Positions 53,157-63,122 of a DNA stretch of 64,000 nucleotides are shown here, piece by piece. Source of the DNA: Haladaptatus paucihalophilus DX253 (GTDB lineage Archaea; Halobacteriota; Halobacteria; Halobacteriales; Haladaptataceae); NCBI RefSeq assembly GCF_000376445.1, contig NZ_AQXI01000001.1, positions 2,133,734 through 2,197,733 of the forward strand. The letters run 5' to 3'. Position numbers and translations under genes: made by a program. The stretch's first letter is position 1. The number at the start of each line of letters is the position of its first letter. The notes beneath the pieces were generated by a model. The model saw nothing but the letters and a program-made list of their open reading frames with translations. It had not been told where the DNA came from and did no database searches.

Positions 53157-54254
53157 CTACTCCTCGAACCCGTCTTCCCACCGGAACGTACCGTTTCGTT
53201 GGACCACTTCGCCGTCCACTTCCATCCGCGACTCTTCGCTCATGTCGGTTATCATGTCGATGTGGACGGCGCTCTCGTTGCCCGTCTCTCCTTCGGGAAG
53301 GCAGGCGTCGTAGGCTCGTCCGACCGCGAGGTGAACCGTATCGCCCATCTTCTCGTCGAAGAGGATGCTGTCGGTAAAGCGGTCGATGCCGCGGTTCATT
53401 CCGATGCCGAGTTCGCCCAGTTTGCGTGCGCCTTCGTCCGTGTCGAGGATGTCAGCCAACTCGTCCTCGCCGGTTTCGGCGCTGAAATCGACGACTTCGC
53501 CGCCCTCGAACGTGAGGTGGACGTTTTGGATGCGATTCCCTTGCAGGGTCATCGGCACGTCGAAGAACACCTCGCCTTCGGTCGCGTACGGTGCCGTGAA
53601 CACCTCGCCGCTCGGGAGGTTGTGCGAGTCGTAGCCCACCGTCGCACAGCTGTTGACCGCGGTTCGCTCCTCGACGGACATCGTGAGGTCGGTGTCCTCC
53701 TTGACGATTCTGACCTCGCTGCCCTCGTCCAGCAGCGTCTTCATCGTCGCCATCTCGTCGGCCAGTGACTTCCAGTCGCGGAGGACGGCACTGTACACGA
53801 AGTCCTGGTACTCCTCGTAGGCCATCCCGGCCTGCTGTGCGTAGGCGCGGGTCGGGTGGAGCGTCGAAACCCAGTCCGCGTCGAGTCGGGCTTTTCGGAT
53901 ATCCATCCGCGCCTTGTTGTACGCCTGCTTCGTCTCCCCCGGTACGTCCGCTTGTGCCGTCGTGTTCGTACTCCCCGCGAGGCGAAGCACCACGTCGGCG
54001 TTCTCGTACATCGCCAGTTCGGGTGCCGGGTTCTCGTCGAACTCCCCGTCGTGTGCGCGAAGGTACGCGCGCTCGACCTCCCCGGAGTTGTACACCGTCA
54101 GCAGGTTCGCGTTTCGCTTTCCGACCGCCTCGCCGACCGCGACGGCGAGGTCGTGTGCTCCCTCGTCCGTGATGACGACGACATCGTCGCCCTCCTCGAT
54201 TCGCGCGCTCCAGTCGACCAGTACCTCCGCGTGTTCGTGAATTCGGTCGTCCAT
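53157..54254 (-). CDS. M29-family aminopeptidase
   Basis: A 365-residue enzyme similar to AmpS/AmpT-type thermophilic aminopeptidases. Metal-ligand-type residues are visible in MNRGIDRFTDSILFDEKMG, GRAYDACLPEGETGNESAVH and HIDMITDM. The N-terminal half contains a Rossmann-like domain (EEGDDVVVITDEG). It removes N-terminal residues from peptides in the cytoplasm. Convergent with the lipoprotein gene. Confidence 0.88.
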   Translation of the reverse strand: MDDRIHEHAEVLVDWSARIEEGDDVVVITDEGAHDLAVAVGEAVGKRNANLLTVYNSGEVERAYLRAHDGEFDENPAPELAMYENADVVLRLAGSTNTTAQADVPGETKQAYNKARMDIRKARLDADWVSTLHPTRAYAQQAGMAYEEYQDFVYSAVLRDWKSLADEMATMKTLLDEGSEVRIVKEDTDLTMSVEERTAVNSCATVGYDSHNLPSGEVFTAPYATEGEVFFDVPMTLQGNRIQNVHLTFEGGEVVDFSAETGEDELADILDTDEGARKLGELGIGMNRGIDRFTDSILFDEKMGDTVHLAVGRAYDACLPEGETGNESAVHIDMITDMSEESRMEVDGEVVQRNGTFRWEDGFEE

Positions 54255-54293
54255 ACCACGACAGTCGAGGAGCGAAAGAAAAGTTCCGGTGAT

Positions 54294-54710
54294 TCAAAAG
54301 CGCGGCGTCTGCTCCTCGATGACGTCGGCGGCGTCGTCCATCTCGTCCGCGAGCATGACGAGCACGTCGTCGAGCGTGACGATTCCCACCAACTCTTCGT
54401 CTTCCACGACCGGTATTCGGCGGATGTCCGCGTCCTCCATCCGCTCGATGGCGTCGTGAACGCTGGCGTCGGCGTCTATCGTGATTGGGTCTCTCGTCAT
54501 CACGTCGCCGACCGTTCGGCCCGATGCGTCGGCCTCGTCGGCGAGCGAAAGCGCTATTTTGCGGTCCGTCACGATACCGACCGGACGTCTCCCGTCGACG
54601 ATGGGAACACACCCGACGTTCTCCTCGCTCATCATCGACGCGATGTCCACGAGGTTGGTCTCTTCCTTGGCGGTGATGACTTCCATCGAAGCAATGTCAC
54701 TAATTGGCAT
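54294..54710 (-). CDS. Double CBS-domain protein
   Basis: A 138-residue protein that consists of two CBS motifs: residues about 8-58 (VITAKEETNLVDIASMM, VPIVDGRRPVGIVTDRKI) and about 68-118 (DVMTRDPITIDADASVHDAI, RRIPVVEDEELVGIVTLDDV). CBS pairs bind adenine nucleotides and act as energy sensors. ATG 54710 marks the conserved start. Same strand as the aminopeptidase, 39 nt upstream. Confidence 0.88.
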   Translation of the reverse strand: MPISDIASMEVITAKEETNLVDIASMMSEENVGCVPIVDGRRPVGIVTDRKIALSLADEADASGRTVGDVMTRDPITIDADASVHDAIERMEDADIRRIPVVEDEELVGIVTLDDVLVMLADEMDDAADVIEEQTPRF

Positions 54711-54777
54711 GGTTCTCCCCCCAATGGGGACACGACGGGTCGGAACGTAAAGACGACGGCTCGTCGGATGCGCCCGT

Positions 54778-57396
54778 CTACGGGAAGACGAGAACCGTCG
54801 CGTGCTCCGTTTCGAGCACTTCGACTTCTTCGCCGCTCTCGGCGCGATACTCCTCTTCGATTTCCACCCAGTCGCCGTCGAGGGTGACCTCTTCGCCCGC
54901 GGCGTCCAACGTGATTTCGCCGTGGGTGTCCAACTGCGCTTTGAGTTCGGCGGGGTCCGTCGATTCGAGCGCGCCGACGACCGCACCCGCCTTGTCGCGG
55001 AACTTCGGCCCGATGGACGAGTGGTCGGGGCTGACGCCGACCGGCGCGAGTTCGACGTTCGGCCGTCCCTCTTCGAGGTAAACCGGGCCGTTCACCGCTT
55101 CGCTCAGGTCGTAGGTGTCGGGGTGACGCTCCGCGTCGGCGTACAGTTCGATGCGGTCGAGTTCGCCGTTGAGGGCCATTCCCTCGTCGGATTTCCACGC
55201 CCGGACCTCGCTCGCAACCTCGGCGATGATTTCGCCCGCGAGTTCGGCCTCGTCGTCGCGCATCTCGACGTCCGGCCACGTGGCCAGATTGACGCTTTCT
55301 TCGGTTCCGGGGAGGTAGCTGTAGACCTCCTCGCTGAAGAAGGGCGAGAAGGGGGACAGCATGCGAACGACGGAGGAAACACACGTGTACAGCGCGTGGC
55401 GCGCGGCGTTTCGCTCGCCCGGCCGTCCCTCGTAGAGGCGACCCTTCACCAGTTCGAGGTAGTCGTCCGCGAGGTCCTCCCAGACGAACTCTCGGAGCGT
55501 TCGAAGCGCCCTATCGTAGCGATACCGCTTCATATCGTCGCTCACGCTTTCGGCGGTGTGCGACAGTCGGGAGAGAATCCAGCGGTCCGCGTCGCGGTAG
55601 GCCGGGTCGCTGATCTCCGGCGTGTTCTCGTCGAAGTGGTTCTCCGAGAACTGGAGGATGTTCCAGATTTTGGTGAGGAACCGCGAGGCGGACGTCGCTT
55701 CCTTCGGCTGGAACTGCACGTCGCTTCCGGGCTGGCCGCCGAGGACCAGCGCCTGTCGAACCGAGTCGGCACCGTACTCGTCCACGGCGTCCGTCGGCGT
55801 GACGACGTTCCCCCGCGACTTGCTCATCTTGTTGCCGTCCGGACCGAACACCATGCCGTTGATGAGGATTTCATCCCACGGCCGCTCGCCGGTGAGTTCG
55901 CCGACGCGGAGGAGCGTGTAGAACGCCCACGTTCGGATGATGTCGTGCCCCTGCGGGCGGAGCGCCACCGGTTCGAACTCGTCCAGTTCGATGTCCTCGG
56001 GCCATCCGCTGATGTGAAGCGGCGTGATGGACGAGTCCATCCACGTGTCCATCACGTCGGTTTCACCGACCCACGAATCCCCGCCGCACTCGGGACAGTC
56101 GCCGACTGCGGGGCCAGTTTCCGTCGGGTCGACGGGCAGTTCCTCGATGTCGGCGATGTGCCAGTGACCGCACTCCTCGCACTCCCACGCGGGAATCGGC
56201 GTGGCGAACACGCGCTGGCGGGAGATAACCCAGTCCCAACTCATGCCGTCCGCCCACTCTTCGAGGCGGGTGTACATGTGCTCTGGAATCCACTTGACTT
56301 CCTTCGCCTTCTCGACGATTTTGTCCGGTTCGACCTCGACGAACCACTGTTCCTTCGAGAGGATTTCGATGGGGGTGTCACACCGCCAGCAGGTGCCGAC
56401 CGACTGTTCGGTGGTTTCCGAGTCGTTCAGGTACCCCTCCTCGTCCAGTGTCTCGGCGACTTCCGTCTTCGCCTCGTCGATGGTCAGGCCCTCGAACTCG
56501 TCGGCGAGTTCGTTCAGGCGGCCGTCTTCCGTGAAGACGGGGCGGAGGTCGAGGTCGTGTCTGGCCCACCAGTCCACGTCCTGTTTGTCCCCGAACGTAC
56601 AGATCATCACCGCGCCGGTTCCGAACTCGCCGTCAACGTCGTCGTCGCCGACGAGTTCGATCTCCTGTCCGAACAGCGGAACCTCGAACGTCTCGCCGAT
56701 TCGGTCGGCGTAGCGTTCGTCCTCGGGGTCCACGGCCATGCCGACACACGCCGCGAGGAGTTCGGGACGGGTCGTGGCAATCTCGATATCGTCGTTGCCC
56801 ACGCCCTCGAATGTGACGTAGTAGAGCGTCCCCGTCCGGTCCTCGTTTTCGACCTCCGCGTCCGCGATGGCCGTCTCACAGCGCGGACACCAGTTGACGG
56901 GGTGTTCGTCGCGGTAGACGGACTCTTCCATCTCGACGAACGAGCGCTGGGTCTTCCCCCAGTACTCGGGGTCCATCGTGCGGAACTCGGCGTTCCAGTC
57001 GATGGAAAAGCCCAGTTCGTTCATCGTCTCCTTCATCGAGTCTATCTGCTCTTCGGTGTGCTCGATGCAGAGGCGGCGGAACTCCTCGCGGGAGACCTCC
57101 GTCCGGTGGATGCCGTGGTTCTCCTCGACTTTCACTTCCGTCGGCAGGCCGTGGCAGTCCCATCCCTGCGGGAACAGGACTTCCTCGCCCCGCAGGCGGT
57201 GGTAGCGCGCTGCGAAGTCGATGTAGCTCCACTGGAGTCCGTGTCCGATGTGGAGTCTTCCAGTGGGATATGGCGGTGGCGTGTCGATGACGTACTCCAG
57301 ATCACCGTCCGGGGTGTACACGTCGGAGTCTTGCCACTCCTCCTGCCACTTTTGCTCGATACGCTCTGGTTCGTAATCGCTTGGAACGTCAGTCAT
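54778..57396 (-). CDS. valS: Valyl-tRNA synthetase
   Basis: An 872-residue class I aminoacyl-tRNA synthetase. The HIGH motif is at 49-52 (GRLHIGHG), [14 protein letters not shown] follows, and KMSKSRG is present further on. [13 protein letters not shown] is a zinc-binding segment. The CP1 editing domain holds [14 protein letters not shown]. It charges tRNA-Val. Full length; the start ATG 57396 is preceded by a weak TATA-like region. Confidence 0.95.
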   Translation of the reverse strand: MTDVPSDYEPERIEQKWQEEWQDSDVYTPDGDLEYVIDTPPPYPTGRLHIGHGLQWSYIDFAARYHRLRGEEVLFPQGWDCHGLPTEVKVEENHGIHRTEVSREEFRRLCIEHTEEQIDSMKETMNELGFSIDWNAEFRTMDPEYWGKTQRSFVEMEESVYRDEHPVNWCPRCETAIADAEVENEDRTGTLYYVTFEGVGNDDIEIATTRPELLAACVGMAVDPEDERYADRIGETFEVPLFGQEIELVGDDDVDGEFGTGAVMICTFGDKQDVDWWARHDLDLRPVFTEDGRLNELADEFEGLTIDEAKTEVAETLDEEGYLNDSETTEQSVGTCWRCDTPIEILSKEQWFVEVEPDKIVEKAKEVKWIPEHMYTRLEEWADGMSWDWVISRQRVFATPIPAWECEECGHWHIADIEELPVDPTETGPAVGDCPECGGDSWVGETDVMDTWMDSSITPLHISGWPEDIELDEFEPVALRPQGHDIIRTWAFYTLLRVGELTGERPWDEILINGMVFGPDGNKMSKSRGNVVTPTDAVDEYGADSVRQALVLGGQPGSDVQFQPKEATSASRFLTKIWNILQFSENHFDENTPEISDPAYRDADRWILSRLSHTAESVSDDMKRYRYDRALRTLREFVWEDLADDYLELVKGRLYEGRPGERNAARHALYTCVSSVVRMLSPFSPFFSEEVYSYLPGTEESVNLATWPDVEMRDDEAELAGEIIAEVASEVRAWKSDEGMALNGELDRIELYADAERHPDTYDLSEAVNGPVYLEEGRPNVELAPVGVSPDHSSIGPKFRDKAGAVVGALESTDPAELKAQLDTHGEITLDAAGEEVTLDGDWVEIEEEYRAESGEEVEVLETEHATVLVFP

Positions 57397-57548
57397 GGCT
57401 GCAAATTGCTGTCGCTGAATGGTGAATCGGTGAGAAACACGATCGGCTCGCCGTCTGCGCTAGAGACGTACTACCGACACCATCGCGCTCATACTTGTGA
57501 CTCTGCGTGTGGTCGCTGATAAAGGTTCCCGTCCATTTCTCGCGTAAA

Positions 57549-57743
57549 TCAACTCCGTACGGTCTGATACGTCCGGAGGAGAACGAGCCCGCCCATGGTT
57601 GCGAGCGCGGTGATGACCGCGAAGAGGAAGTTCGGGAAGTGGGTGAGGAGGAACTGGAGATACGGTATCGCCACGAAAACAGTGATACCACAAAGGAGAA
57701 CGATAATCAGATTTAGTCGCCAAACGATTCTGTCCTCGTCCAT
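57549..57743 (-). CDS. Small two-helix membrane protein
   Basis: A 64-residue protein with two predicted helices (IVWRLNLIIVLLCGITVFVA and FLFAVITALATMGGLVLL) separated by a short polar loop and flanked by charged ends. Reading frame and composition look real; function unknown. It is upstream of valS on the same strand, 152 nt away. Confidence 0.7.
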   Translation of the reverse strand: MDEDRIVWRLNLIIVLLCGITVFVAIPYLQFLLTHFPNFLFAVITALATMGGLVLLRTYQTVRS

Positions 57744-58163
57744 ACCACCTACTCACCTTCCGCCTTGTTATTTGTTTGCCCCGGATGAAAAATGGAGCAC
57801 GACATCCTCACGCGTGATATCTGTCCCGCCGTCCGATTCGCCGCGCCGCCCGGTTCGTTTCCCACCGCGAAAACGTCCACACACCCGAGTGGCGCAACGA
57901 AGGAATCGGTATCGTCGCCACCGAGGTGGATAAGGCGTTGGAAAAATATCGATTCCGACAGTCTCCGCTCCGTTTCCACGAACCCAACCACCTGTCTACT
58001 ATCGGTAACTAACGATTCTCTCCAAAAAGTCCTATACTTCTTTTCGTTGGTTTCAACTCTGTACGCGAATCCAACAACTTGGAAGACGGTGCGAAACTCT
58101 TCCGTGACCTGACCCGCGACGGGAACCGCAATCCCTACCTCTCCCCCACCTGCACCTACTCCC
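57744..58163. other. Non-coding stretch upstream of gnd
   Basis: 420 nt without a convincing gene. Frames exist on both strands but have no motif, no plausible promoter spacing and atypical composition. AT-rich parts near 57930 and 58015-58045 may hold promoter elements for the flanking genes. Nothing else is recognised. Confidence 0.45.
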
Positions 58164-59063
58164 ATGCAACTGGGCGTCATCGGATTGGGGCGAATGGGTC
58201 GAATCGTAGTGGACAGAACGCTGGATGCCGGACACGACATCGTTGCCTACGACGTGGCCGAGGAGGCGGTTGAATCCGCGGCGAAAGCGGGTGCGGAACC
58301 GGCCGATTCGGTCGCCGACCTCGCCGAGAAACTGGGCGAGGAGAAACGAATCTGGCTGATGGTGCCCGCCGGGGAACCGGTGGACGCCGCGCTCGAAGAC
58401 TTGGAACCGTACCTCGACGGTGACGACGTGGTGGTCGATGGCGGGAACTCCTACTTCGAGGATTCCGTCCGCCGCGGGGAAACCACCTCGGCGGCGTACC
58501 TCGACTGCGGGACGAGCGGCGGCCCAGCGGGTGCCGAACTCGGCTTCTCGCTCATGGTCGGCGGCCCAGAGTGGGCCTACGACGAACTGACCCCCGTATT
58601 CGACGCCGTGGCGACCGGCCCGGACGGCCACGACCGGATGGGCGAATCCGGGTCGGGCCACTACGTCAAGATGGTTCACAACGGCGTCGAGTACGCGCTG
58701 ATGCAGACCTACGGCGAGGGCTTCGAACTGCTCCACGAGGGACGATACGACCTCGATTTGGAGGCTGTCGCCCGGACGTGGAACAACGGCGCGGTCATCC
58801 GCTCGTGGCTCCTCGAACTCTGCGAGGAGGCGTTCCGCGAGGAGGGCACCGACTTGGGTGACGTCGCCGACCACATCGCGGGCGGCTCGACAGGGACGTG
58901 GACGGTACAGGAGGCGCTCGAACAGGAAGTTCCGGTGCCGCTCATCTACGAGGCGCTCTCCGAGCGGTTCGGCAGTCGCGCGCCCGAGGACGGCCGTTTC
59001 TCGCGGCGACTGGCGAACCGACTCCGGTACGGCTTCGGTCGCCACGAAGTCAAACGGGACTGA
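58164..59063 (+). CDS. gnd: 6-phosphogluconate dehydrogenase (decarboxylating)
   Basis: A 299-residue NAD(P)-dependent enzyme of the short YqeC/GndA type. Rossmann motif GVIGLGRMG at residues 4-12; substrate-binding segments DGGNSYFEDSVRR and DCGTSGGPAGAELG; the catalytic Lys in GSGHYVKMVHNGVEY. It converts 6-phosphogluconate to ribulose 5-phosphate and CO2, which provides pentose phosphate in haloarchaea. It lacks the long C-terminal domain of dimeric bacterial Gnd. Confidence 0.92.
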   Translation: MQLGVIGLGRMGRIVVDRTLDAGHDIVAYDVAEEAVESAAKAGAEPADSVADLAEKLGEEKRIWLMVPAGEPVDAALEDLEPYLDGDDVVVDGGNSYFEDSVRRGETTSAAYLDCGTSGGPAGAELGFSLMVGGPEWAYDELTPVFDAVATGPDGHDRMGESGSGHYVKMVHNGVEYALMQTYGEGFELLHEGRYDLDLEAVARTWNNGAVIRSWLLELCEEAFREEGTDLGDVADHIAGGSTGTWTVQEALEQEVPVPLIYEALSERFGSRAPEDGRFSRRLANRLRYGFGRHEVKRD

Positions 59064-59116
59064 GCGGGTTCACTCTCAACCTCGGATAGATTTTTCTCGC
59101 CGGTTCTTTCGCGTCG

Positions 59117-59869
59117 CTACCGCTTTGCTCGGAGCAAGTACGCGTGGTCTTGCGGGAGTTTCGCGTCCGAAAGGGATTCCCACGTGTTCTCCTCCCGATG
59201 CTCCGTCGCGGTCAGTTCGAACCCTTCGTCTTGCAGCAACTCGAACACGTCCCGTGGCGTGTCGTTCGCTCGCGCCAAAAATTTCGGATGGATTTCGACG
59301 AACAGACAGCGAACGTCGTCCAGTTTCTCGCCCATTCCCCGAAGAACGTTGTACTCGTATCCTTCGACGTCGATTTTGACCACGCTCGGGGCGTCACCGT
59401 CGTACGCTTCGAGCGCCAACATCTCTGCCGTCGTTCGCTCCCCGACGTAGGCGTGTGTGATGGATGCGCCGTCTGTCGCGTGCGTCCTGTTCAGGACGCG
59501 ATAGTGGTAGTCGTTCGCTTCGAATCCGTGTATCCGGTCGTCCGGAACGCCGCACGCCTTGGCCAACGTGGTGAAGTAACCGAACTGGCTCCCGACGTCG
59601 TAAAACGTGTCATCGGCATCGAATTCGTCGGAAATGGCGGCCGTCAACTGCGGTTCGTACTCGTCACCACGACCGAGTATCCGATACAGGTGGGACCGTT
59701 TCGGAGCGTAGAGCGACTCCGTTGTGGACCCTTTCGTCAATCGAATCTCTCGCACGTCGACCGTCAGGTATCGGCTGTACTGATAGAGGTCGTCGATGGG
59801 CGTGTTCTGTAACGCGGTGATGACCGGCCGCGGAAGTTTCGATACCGCGTCTGCGATGGCATCCGGCAT
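59117..59869 (-). CDS. FkbM-family methyltransferase
   Basis: A 250-residue methyltransferase. The SAM-binding part begins FYDVGSQFGYFTTLA (motif I, Gly-X-Gly replaced by GSQFG) and VKIDVEGYEYNVLRG is the FkbM signature. CLFVEIHPKFL follows. It would O-methylate a sugar or secondary metabolite. ATG 59869 is set by the TATA box at 59893-59900; an in-frame upstream start would add 39 residues without similarity. Confidence 0.85.
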   Translation of the reverse strand: MPDAIADAVSKLPRPVITALQNTPIDDLYQYSRYLTVDVREIRLTKGSTTESLYAPKRSHLYRILGRGDEYEPQLTAAISDEFDADDTFYDVGSQFGYFTTLAKACGVPDDRIHGFEANDYHYRVLNRTHATDGASITHAYVGERTTAEMLALEAYDGDAPSVVKIDVEGYEYNVLRGMGEKLDDVRCLFVEIHPKFLARANDTPRDVFELLQDEGFELTATEHREENTWESLSDAKLPQDHAYLLRAKR

Positions 59870-59892
59870 ATGTACAGAACCATCCGTGTCGA

Positions 59893-59900
59893 ATATAATT
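59893..59900 (-). promoter_or_regulatory. TATA box of the FkbM methyltransferase gene
   Basis: On the minus strand ATTATATT lies 24-31 nt before ATG 59869. It supports this start and a leaderless transcript. Confidence 0.65.
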
Positions 59901-60039
59901 GTGCGTGTTCGGGAGGTGATTCGTCTTCGGACGATGCCACGTCCAACTCGTCCGTCTCTCCCACGCACGCCCTCCGGTGACGTCACGCACCCGCGTCAAT
60001 CACAATGCTGTTAAACCACCGTTCCGTAGCCACCGCCAT

Positions 60040-60615
60040 ATGGTAAACGAACTGGGTCTGGGACTCGGGCTACTACTCGCCCTCGTCGTGGTGGCTCTGC
60101 ACTACACGAAGGGTACCGAGTGGCGAATCGCAGACGACATCTCCCAAGAAGTGCTCGACCGACGAGCGGCGAGCGTTCCCGAAACCAACTTCCCCGAACC
60201 GATGAACCGGTCCATCGGCGGTGGCGGTGCTGTCGCTATCGGCGGCGGTGCGGAGGGCGAACTCGCCGATGAAGGTGCCGAGGAGGAGGACGAAGGCTTC
60301 GACCCGTCCGCAATCCCGGAGGACGAAGTCGAGTACTTCGAAGTCGAGTACGTCAACGAAGGCGAAACCATCGAAGTCGCCAGCAACGAAACCATCCTCG
60401 AAGCGGGTGAGGACGAAGGCTGGGACCTACCGTACTCCTGCCGGGAAGGTCAGTGTCTGTCCTGTGGTGCGCGCATCGCGGAGGGCGACCCCGACGACAT
60501 CGTTCACAGCAACAACGACACGCTCAGCGACGAGGAACTCGACAACGGATACTTCCTCTCCTGTACCGCCTACCCGCAGGCGGACCTCAGCGTCGAGACG
60601 AACGAAACGCCGTAA
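60040..60615 (+). CDS. Membrane-anchored [2Fe-2S] ferredoxin
   Basis: A 191-residue protein. One N-terminal membrane helix (about 5-20) is followed by a Gly/Glu-rich linker and a plant-type ferredoxin domain from about residue 100. Ligands are Cys134, Cys139, Cys142 and Cys175 (SCREGQCLSCGA and LSCTAYP), the full C-X4-C-X2-C...C set. It carries electrons at the membrane. ATG 60040 is supported by GTTAAACC near 60010-60017. Charged N-linked sequons occur (SNETI). Confidence 0.9.
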   Translation: MVNELGLGLGLLLALVVVALHYTKGTEWRIADDISQEVLDRRAASVPETNFPEPMNRSIGGGGAVAIGGGAEGELADEGAEEEDEGFDPSAIPEDEVEYFEVEYVNEGETIEVASNETILEAGEDEGWDLPYSCREGQCLSCGARIAEGDPDDIVHSNNDTLSDEELDNGYFLSCTAYPQADLSVETNETP

Positions 60616-60811
60616 ACACCATCCCATTCGTTTCTCCACGATTTCACCCGGAGAGCCGACTTTCTCCCTTATTCACGTCGTTCATATCCCAGCGAGCGGT
60701 ATGGCTCTCGTGAAATTCGTGTTCCGACGATGACCGCCCACCATCGAGTAGCGACGGTGACGGTTGACGCAGACACAAAACTAAAGCCCTCGTGGGCAAA
60801 CGGAAGACTGA

Positions 60812-60884
60812 GGGCGCGTAGCTCAGTGGACAGAGTTCTTGGTTCCGGACCAAGATGTCGCGGGTTCAAATCCCGTCGCGCCCG
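60812..60884 (+). tRNA. tRNA-Arg (anticodon CCG)
   Basis: GGGCGCG (60812-60818) pairs with CGCGCCC (60877-60883); discriminator G60884. The anticodon loop TTCCGGA in stem CTTGG/CCAAG gives CCG. T-arm GCGGGTTCAAATCCCG is intact. A TATA-like AAAACTAAAG is about 26-35 nt upstream. No CCA is encoded. Confidence 0.94.
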
Positions 60885-60925
60885 TACAGCGAGCGAACCG
60901 GACGAGGGACTTTTACCAGACCAGT

Positions 60926-61125
60926 CGCATGCCCGGGAAACGAACGAATGTGAGTGACCCGGAACGTCTGGGCGTGGTTCAAATCCCGTCGCGCCCGTAT
61001 CGGTTTCGACGAACGTCGGTGAGTCGAAATCGAATTCCGGGACGGATTCTGGAGGCGACAAGTCACAGCCCGCACAGCGAAGCGAGCAGGAATGTCTTGG
61101 TGTGGTTCAAATCCCGTCGCGTCCG
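60926..61125 (+). repeat. Ladder of tRNA-Arg 3'-tail copies
   Basis: Two copies of the tRNA-Arg 3' end follow the tRNA in the same direction: 60977-60999 is exact over 23 nt to tRNA positions 60864-60886, and 61105-61125 differs at one position. Spacing is 113 and 128 nt. The element 60926-60976 just before the first copy, starting CGCATGCCCGGGAA, is nearly identical to the minus-strand element 2687-2639 in the tRNA-Lys ladder. No convincing protein gene lies in 60885-61260. Confidence 0.8.
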
Positions 61126-61260
61126 CTCATTTTGTGAGCTCTGTGAACCCCAGATGGACCCGAATAACGCCGTTCCTACTCGTCGATATCGCGCTTCAGG
61201 GAGGCGCTACCCGGTTCGTAGCTGCCAATTACTTAATTTTTCGGCCGCTGTGGTTGGCGT

Positions 61261-61419
61261 ATGCCCTTCGAGTGCTTTCCAGAATACGCGGTCCGCAATC
61301 CCTCCGAGTGTCCCGTCGTTCGTCAGGTTTCCCGCCACGAATGGGTGGCCCGAACCGAGGAGGGGCGCTTCGCCTCCGGTTCGACGCCCGCCAGCGCCAT
61401 CGCACGGTTGAAACGGTAA
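61261..61419 (+). CDS. Possible 52-residue small protein
   Basis: The frame starts MPFECFPEYAVRNPSECPVV and ends ASAIARLKR. A TATA-like TTAATTTTT at 61233-61241 lies 20-28 nt upstream, as for a leaderless gene. Two Cys (5 and 17) are 12 residues apart. The codon use resembles the neighbours. It shows no known family; it is too short to be sure. Confidence 0.5.
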   Translation: MPFECFPEYAVRNPSECPVVRQVSRHEWVARTEEGRFASGSTPASAIARLKR

Positions 61420-61697
61420 TCTCCCGCGACGCCGTGCGAAACCGCTCGCTATCGGGACATCCGTTCGGAGAGCAGGGCATCACGATGCTGGAAACGACGT
61501 ATTAAACTCGCTTAGCAACCGTTTAACTCACTGATGGTCAGTTTCGTGCTTCTCGTCGGTTTCGGCCGCCCGTGGTCCCTTGTCCGGTATCGAGACGAGC
61601 GAACGACGAGCAGCGCGCCGCACGGATTGCGGCATATCTTACCGAACCGTTTGCGATTCGAAATATTCAAATCGACCTATTTCGTTTCGAAAGTACG

Positions 61698-63122
61698 ATG
61701 ACTAGCACACAGCCCAGTAGTTCTATCACCGACGGTGGGCTGGTGCGACCGATGTTCGAACTCGCGTGGCCGATTGTCGTTATCCAACTGCTACAGGTGA
61801 TGTACAACGTTGCGGACACCTTCTGGTTGGGTCGACTGTCGTCCGATGCGGTCGGCGCGATGAGTATCGCGTTTCCGCTCATTTTCTTCCTCATCTCCGT
61901 CGCGGGCGGATTTACGACGGCCGGGAGCATCCTCGTCGCCCAGTTTACCGGTGCGGACAGCGAAGGCTCGGCGGGGAAGGTCGCGGGCCAGGTTCTCTCG
62001 TTCGTGTCCATCCTCGCTATTCTCCTCGCGATTGCCGGGTATTTCCTCACCGACCCGATGCTCGCGGTGATGCCGTCGCAGGGGGCGACGACCGAGCAGG
62101 TCGTTCCGCTCGCGCGGCGATACATGGAGACGTACTTCCTCGGATTGCCGTTCCTGTTCGGCTTTTTCGTCTTCACGTCGCTGATGCGCGGGTACGGCAA
62201 CACGCGCACGCCGATGCGAATCATGATGGTCAGCGTGGCCGTCAACGTCGTCCTCGACCCGCTGCTCATCTTCGGATGGGGGTCGCTCGACGGCATGGGC
62301 GTTCAAGGGGCGGCGCTCGCGACCATCTCCGCACGCGCCGTGGCGAGCGTGCTCGGCCTGTACGTCCTGTTTTTCACGAGTGCAGGGCCGACCGTCGGAC
62401 TGGACGACTTGCTCCCCGACCTCGGATTCATCTGGAAGATCGTCCGTATCGGGACGCCGAGTGCGCTCGAACAATCGACCAGTTCGCTGGCGATGATTTC
62501 GCTGACCGCGATGGTCGTCCAGTTCGCACCTCCCGTCGTCAGCGCCTACGGCCTCGGAAACCGCCTCGCGTCGCTCGTTTTCCTCCCCGCAATGGGGTTG
62601 GGTCGGGCGACGAACACCATGGTCGGCCAAAACCTCGGGGCGCGGAAGCCCGACCGCGCGGAGCGGGCGGTGTGGCTCGCGGCGAAGGTCGGTGCAGGGG
62701 TGATGTTCGCCGTTGCAATCGTCGCGGTGTTGTTCCCCGGCCCGATTGTCGGCGTTTTCATGGCGACGGGAACGAAGCAGGCGGACGCCACCATTCGACT
62801 CGGAAGTCAGTACCTCCGGATTCGCTCCGTCGAATTCGTGTTCATGGCGGTGTTGCAGGTTCTCCTCGGCGCGTACCGCGGTGCGGGGAACACGAAACTG
62901 GCGATGGCCTTCTCCATGATAACGCTCTGGCTCGGCCGGGTGCCGACCGTGTACTTCCTCGCGTTCGTCCGCGACATGGGACCGACCGGCGTCTGGATCG
63001 GCATGGCATTCGGCAACATCATCGGCGCTATCGTCGCCGCGCTCTGGTTTACTCGAGGGACGTGGAAGCGCACGGTTATCGACGAACCGGGCGTCGCGGT
63101 CGCCGACGGCGACGGCGAATAA
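61698..63122 (+). CDS. MATE-family multidrug/cation exporter
   Basis: A 474-residue membrane protein with about 12 predicted helices in two similar halves. MATE features are visible near the N-terminus (PIVVIQLLQVMYNVADTFWL and ADTFWLGRLSSDAVGAMSIA) and in the second half (PSALEQSTSSLAMISLT, GLGRATNTMVGQNLGARKP). It exports organic cations by H+ or Na+ antiport. ATG 61698 is chosen from family similarity; AAATATTC at about 61661-61668 is the TATA candidate. Confidence 0.92.
   Translation: MTSTQPSSSITDGGLVRPMFELAWPIVVIQLLQVMYNVADTFWLGRLSSDAVGAMSIAFPLIFFLISVAGGFTTAGSILVAQFTGADSEGSAGKVAGQVLSFVSILAILLAIAGYFLTDPMLAVMPSQGATTEQVVPLARRYMETYFLGLPFLFGFFVFTSLMRGYGNTRTPMRIMMVSVAVNVVLDPLLIFGWGSLDGMGVQGAALATISARAVASVLGLYVLFFTSAGPTVGLDDLLPDLGFIWKIVRIGTPSALEQSTSSLAMISLTAMVVQFAPPVVSAYGLGNRLASLVFLPAMGLGRATNTMVGQNLGARKPDRAERAVWLAAKVGAGVMFAVAIVAVLFPGPIVGVFMATGTKQADATIRLGSQYLRIRSVEFVFMAVLQVLLGAYRGAGNTKLAMAFSMITLWLGRVPTVYFLAFVRDMGPTGVWIGMAFGNIIGAIVAALWFTRGTWKRTVIDEPGVAVADGDGE

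Noticed and set aside
54802-57519. A frame of about 900 codons on the plus strand opposite valyl-tRNA synthetase
   Set aside because: It is the mirror image of valS, with low-complexity Arg/Val/Asp composition and no motif. High G+C genes commonly give such open opposite frames.
57792-58112. A possible 106-residue gene upstream of gnd
   Set aside because: Ser/Thr/Arg-rich composition unlike acidic haloarchaeal proteins, no motif, no promoter at the start.
60839-61411. Open frames through tRNA-Arg and its ladder (products with strings such as RDLNPR or GSNPVA)
   Set aside because: These are translations of tRNA and tail sequences, well known as false annotations; they have no promoter and no protein-like composition.
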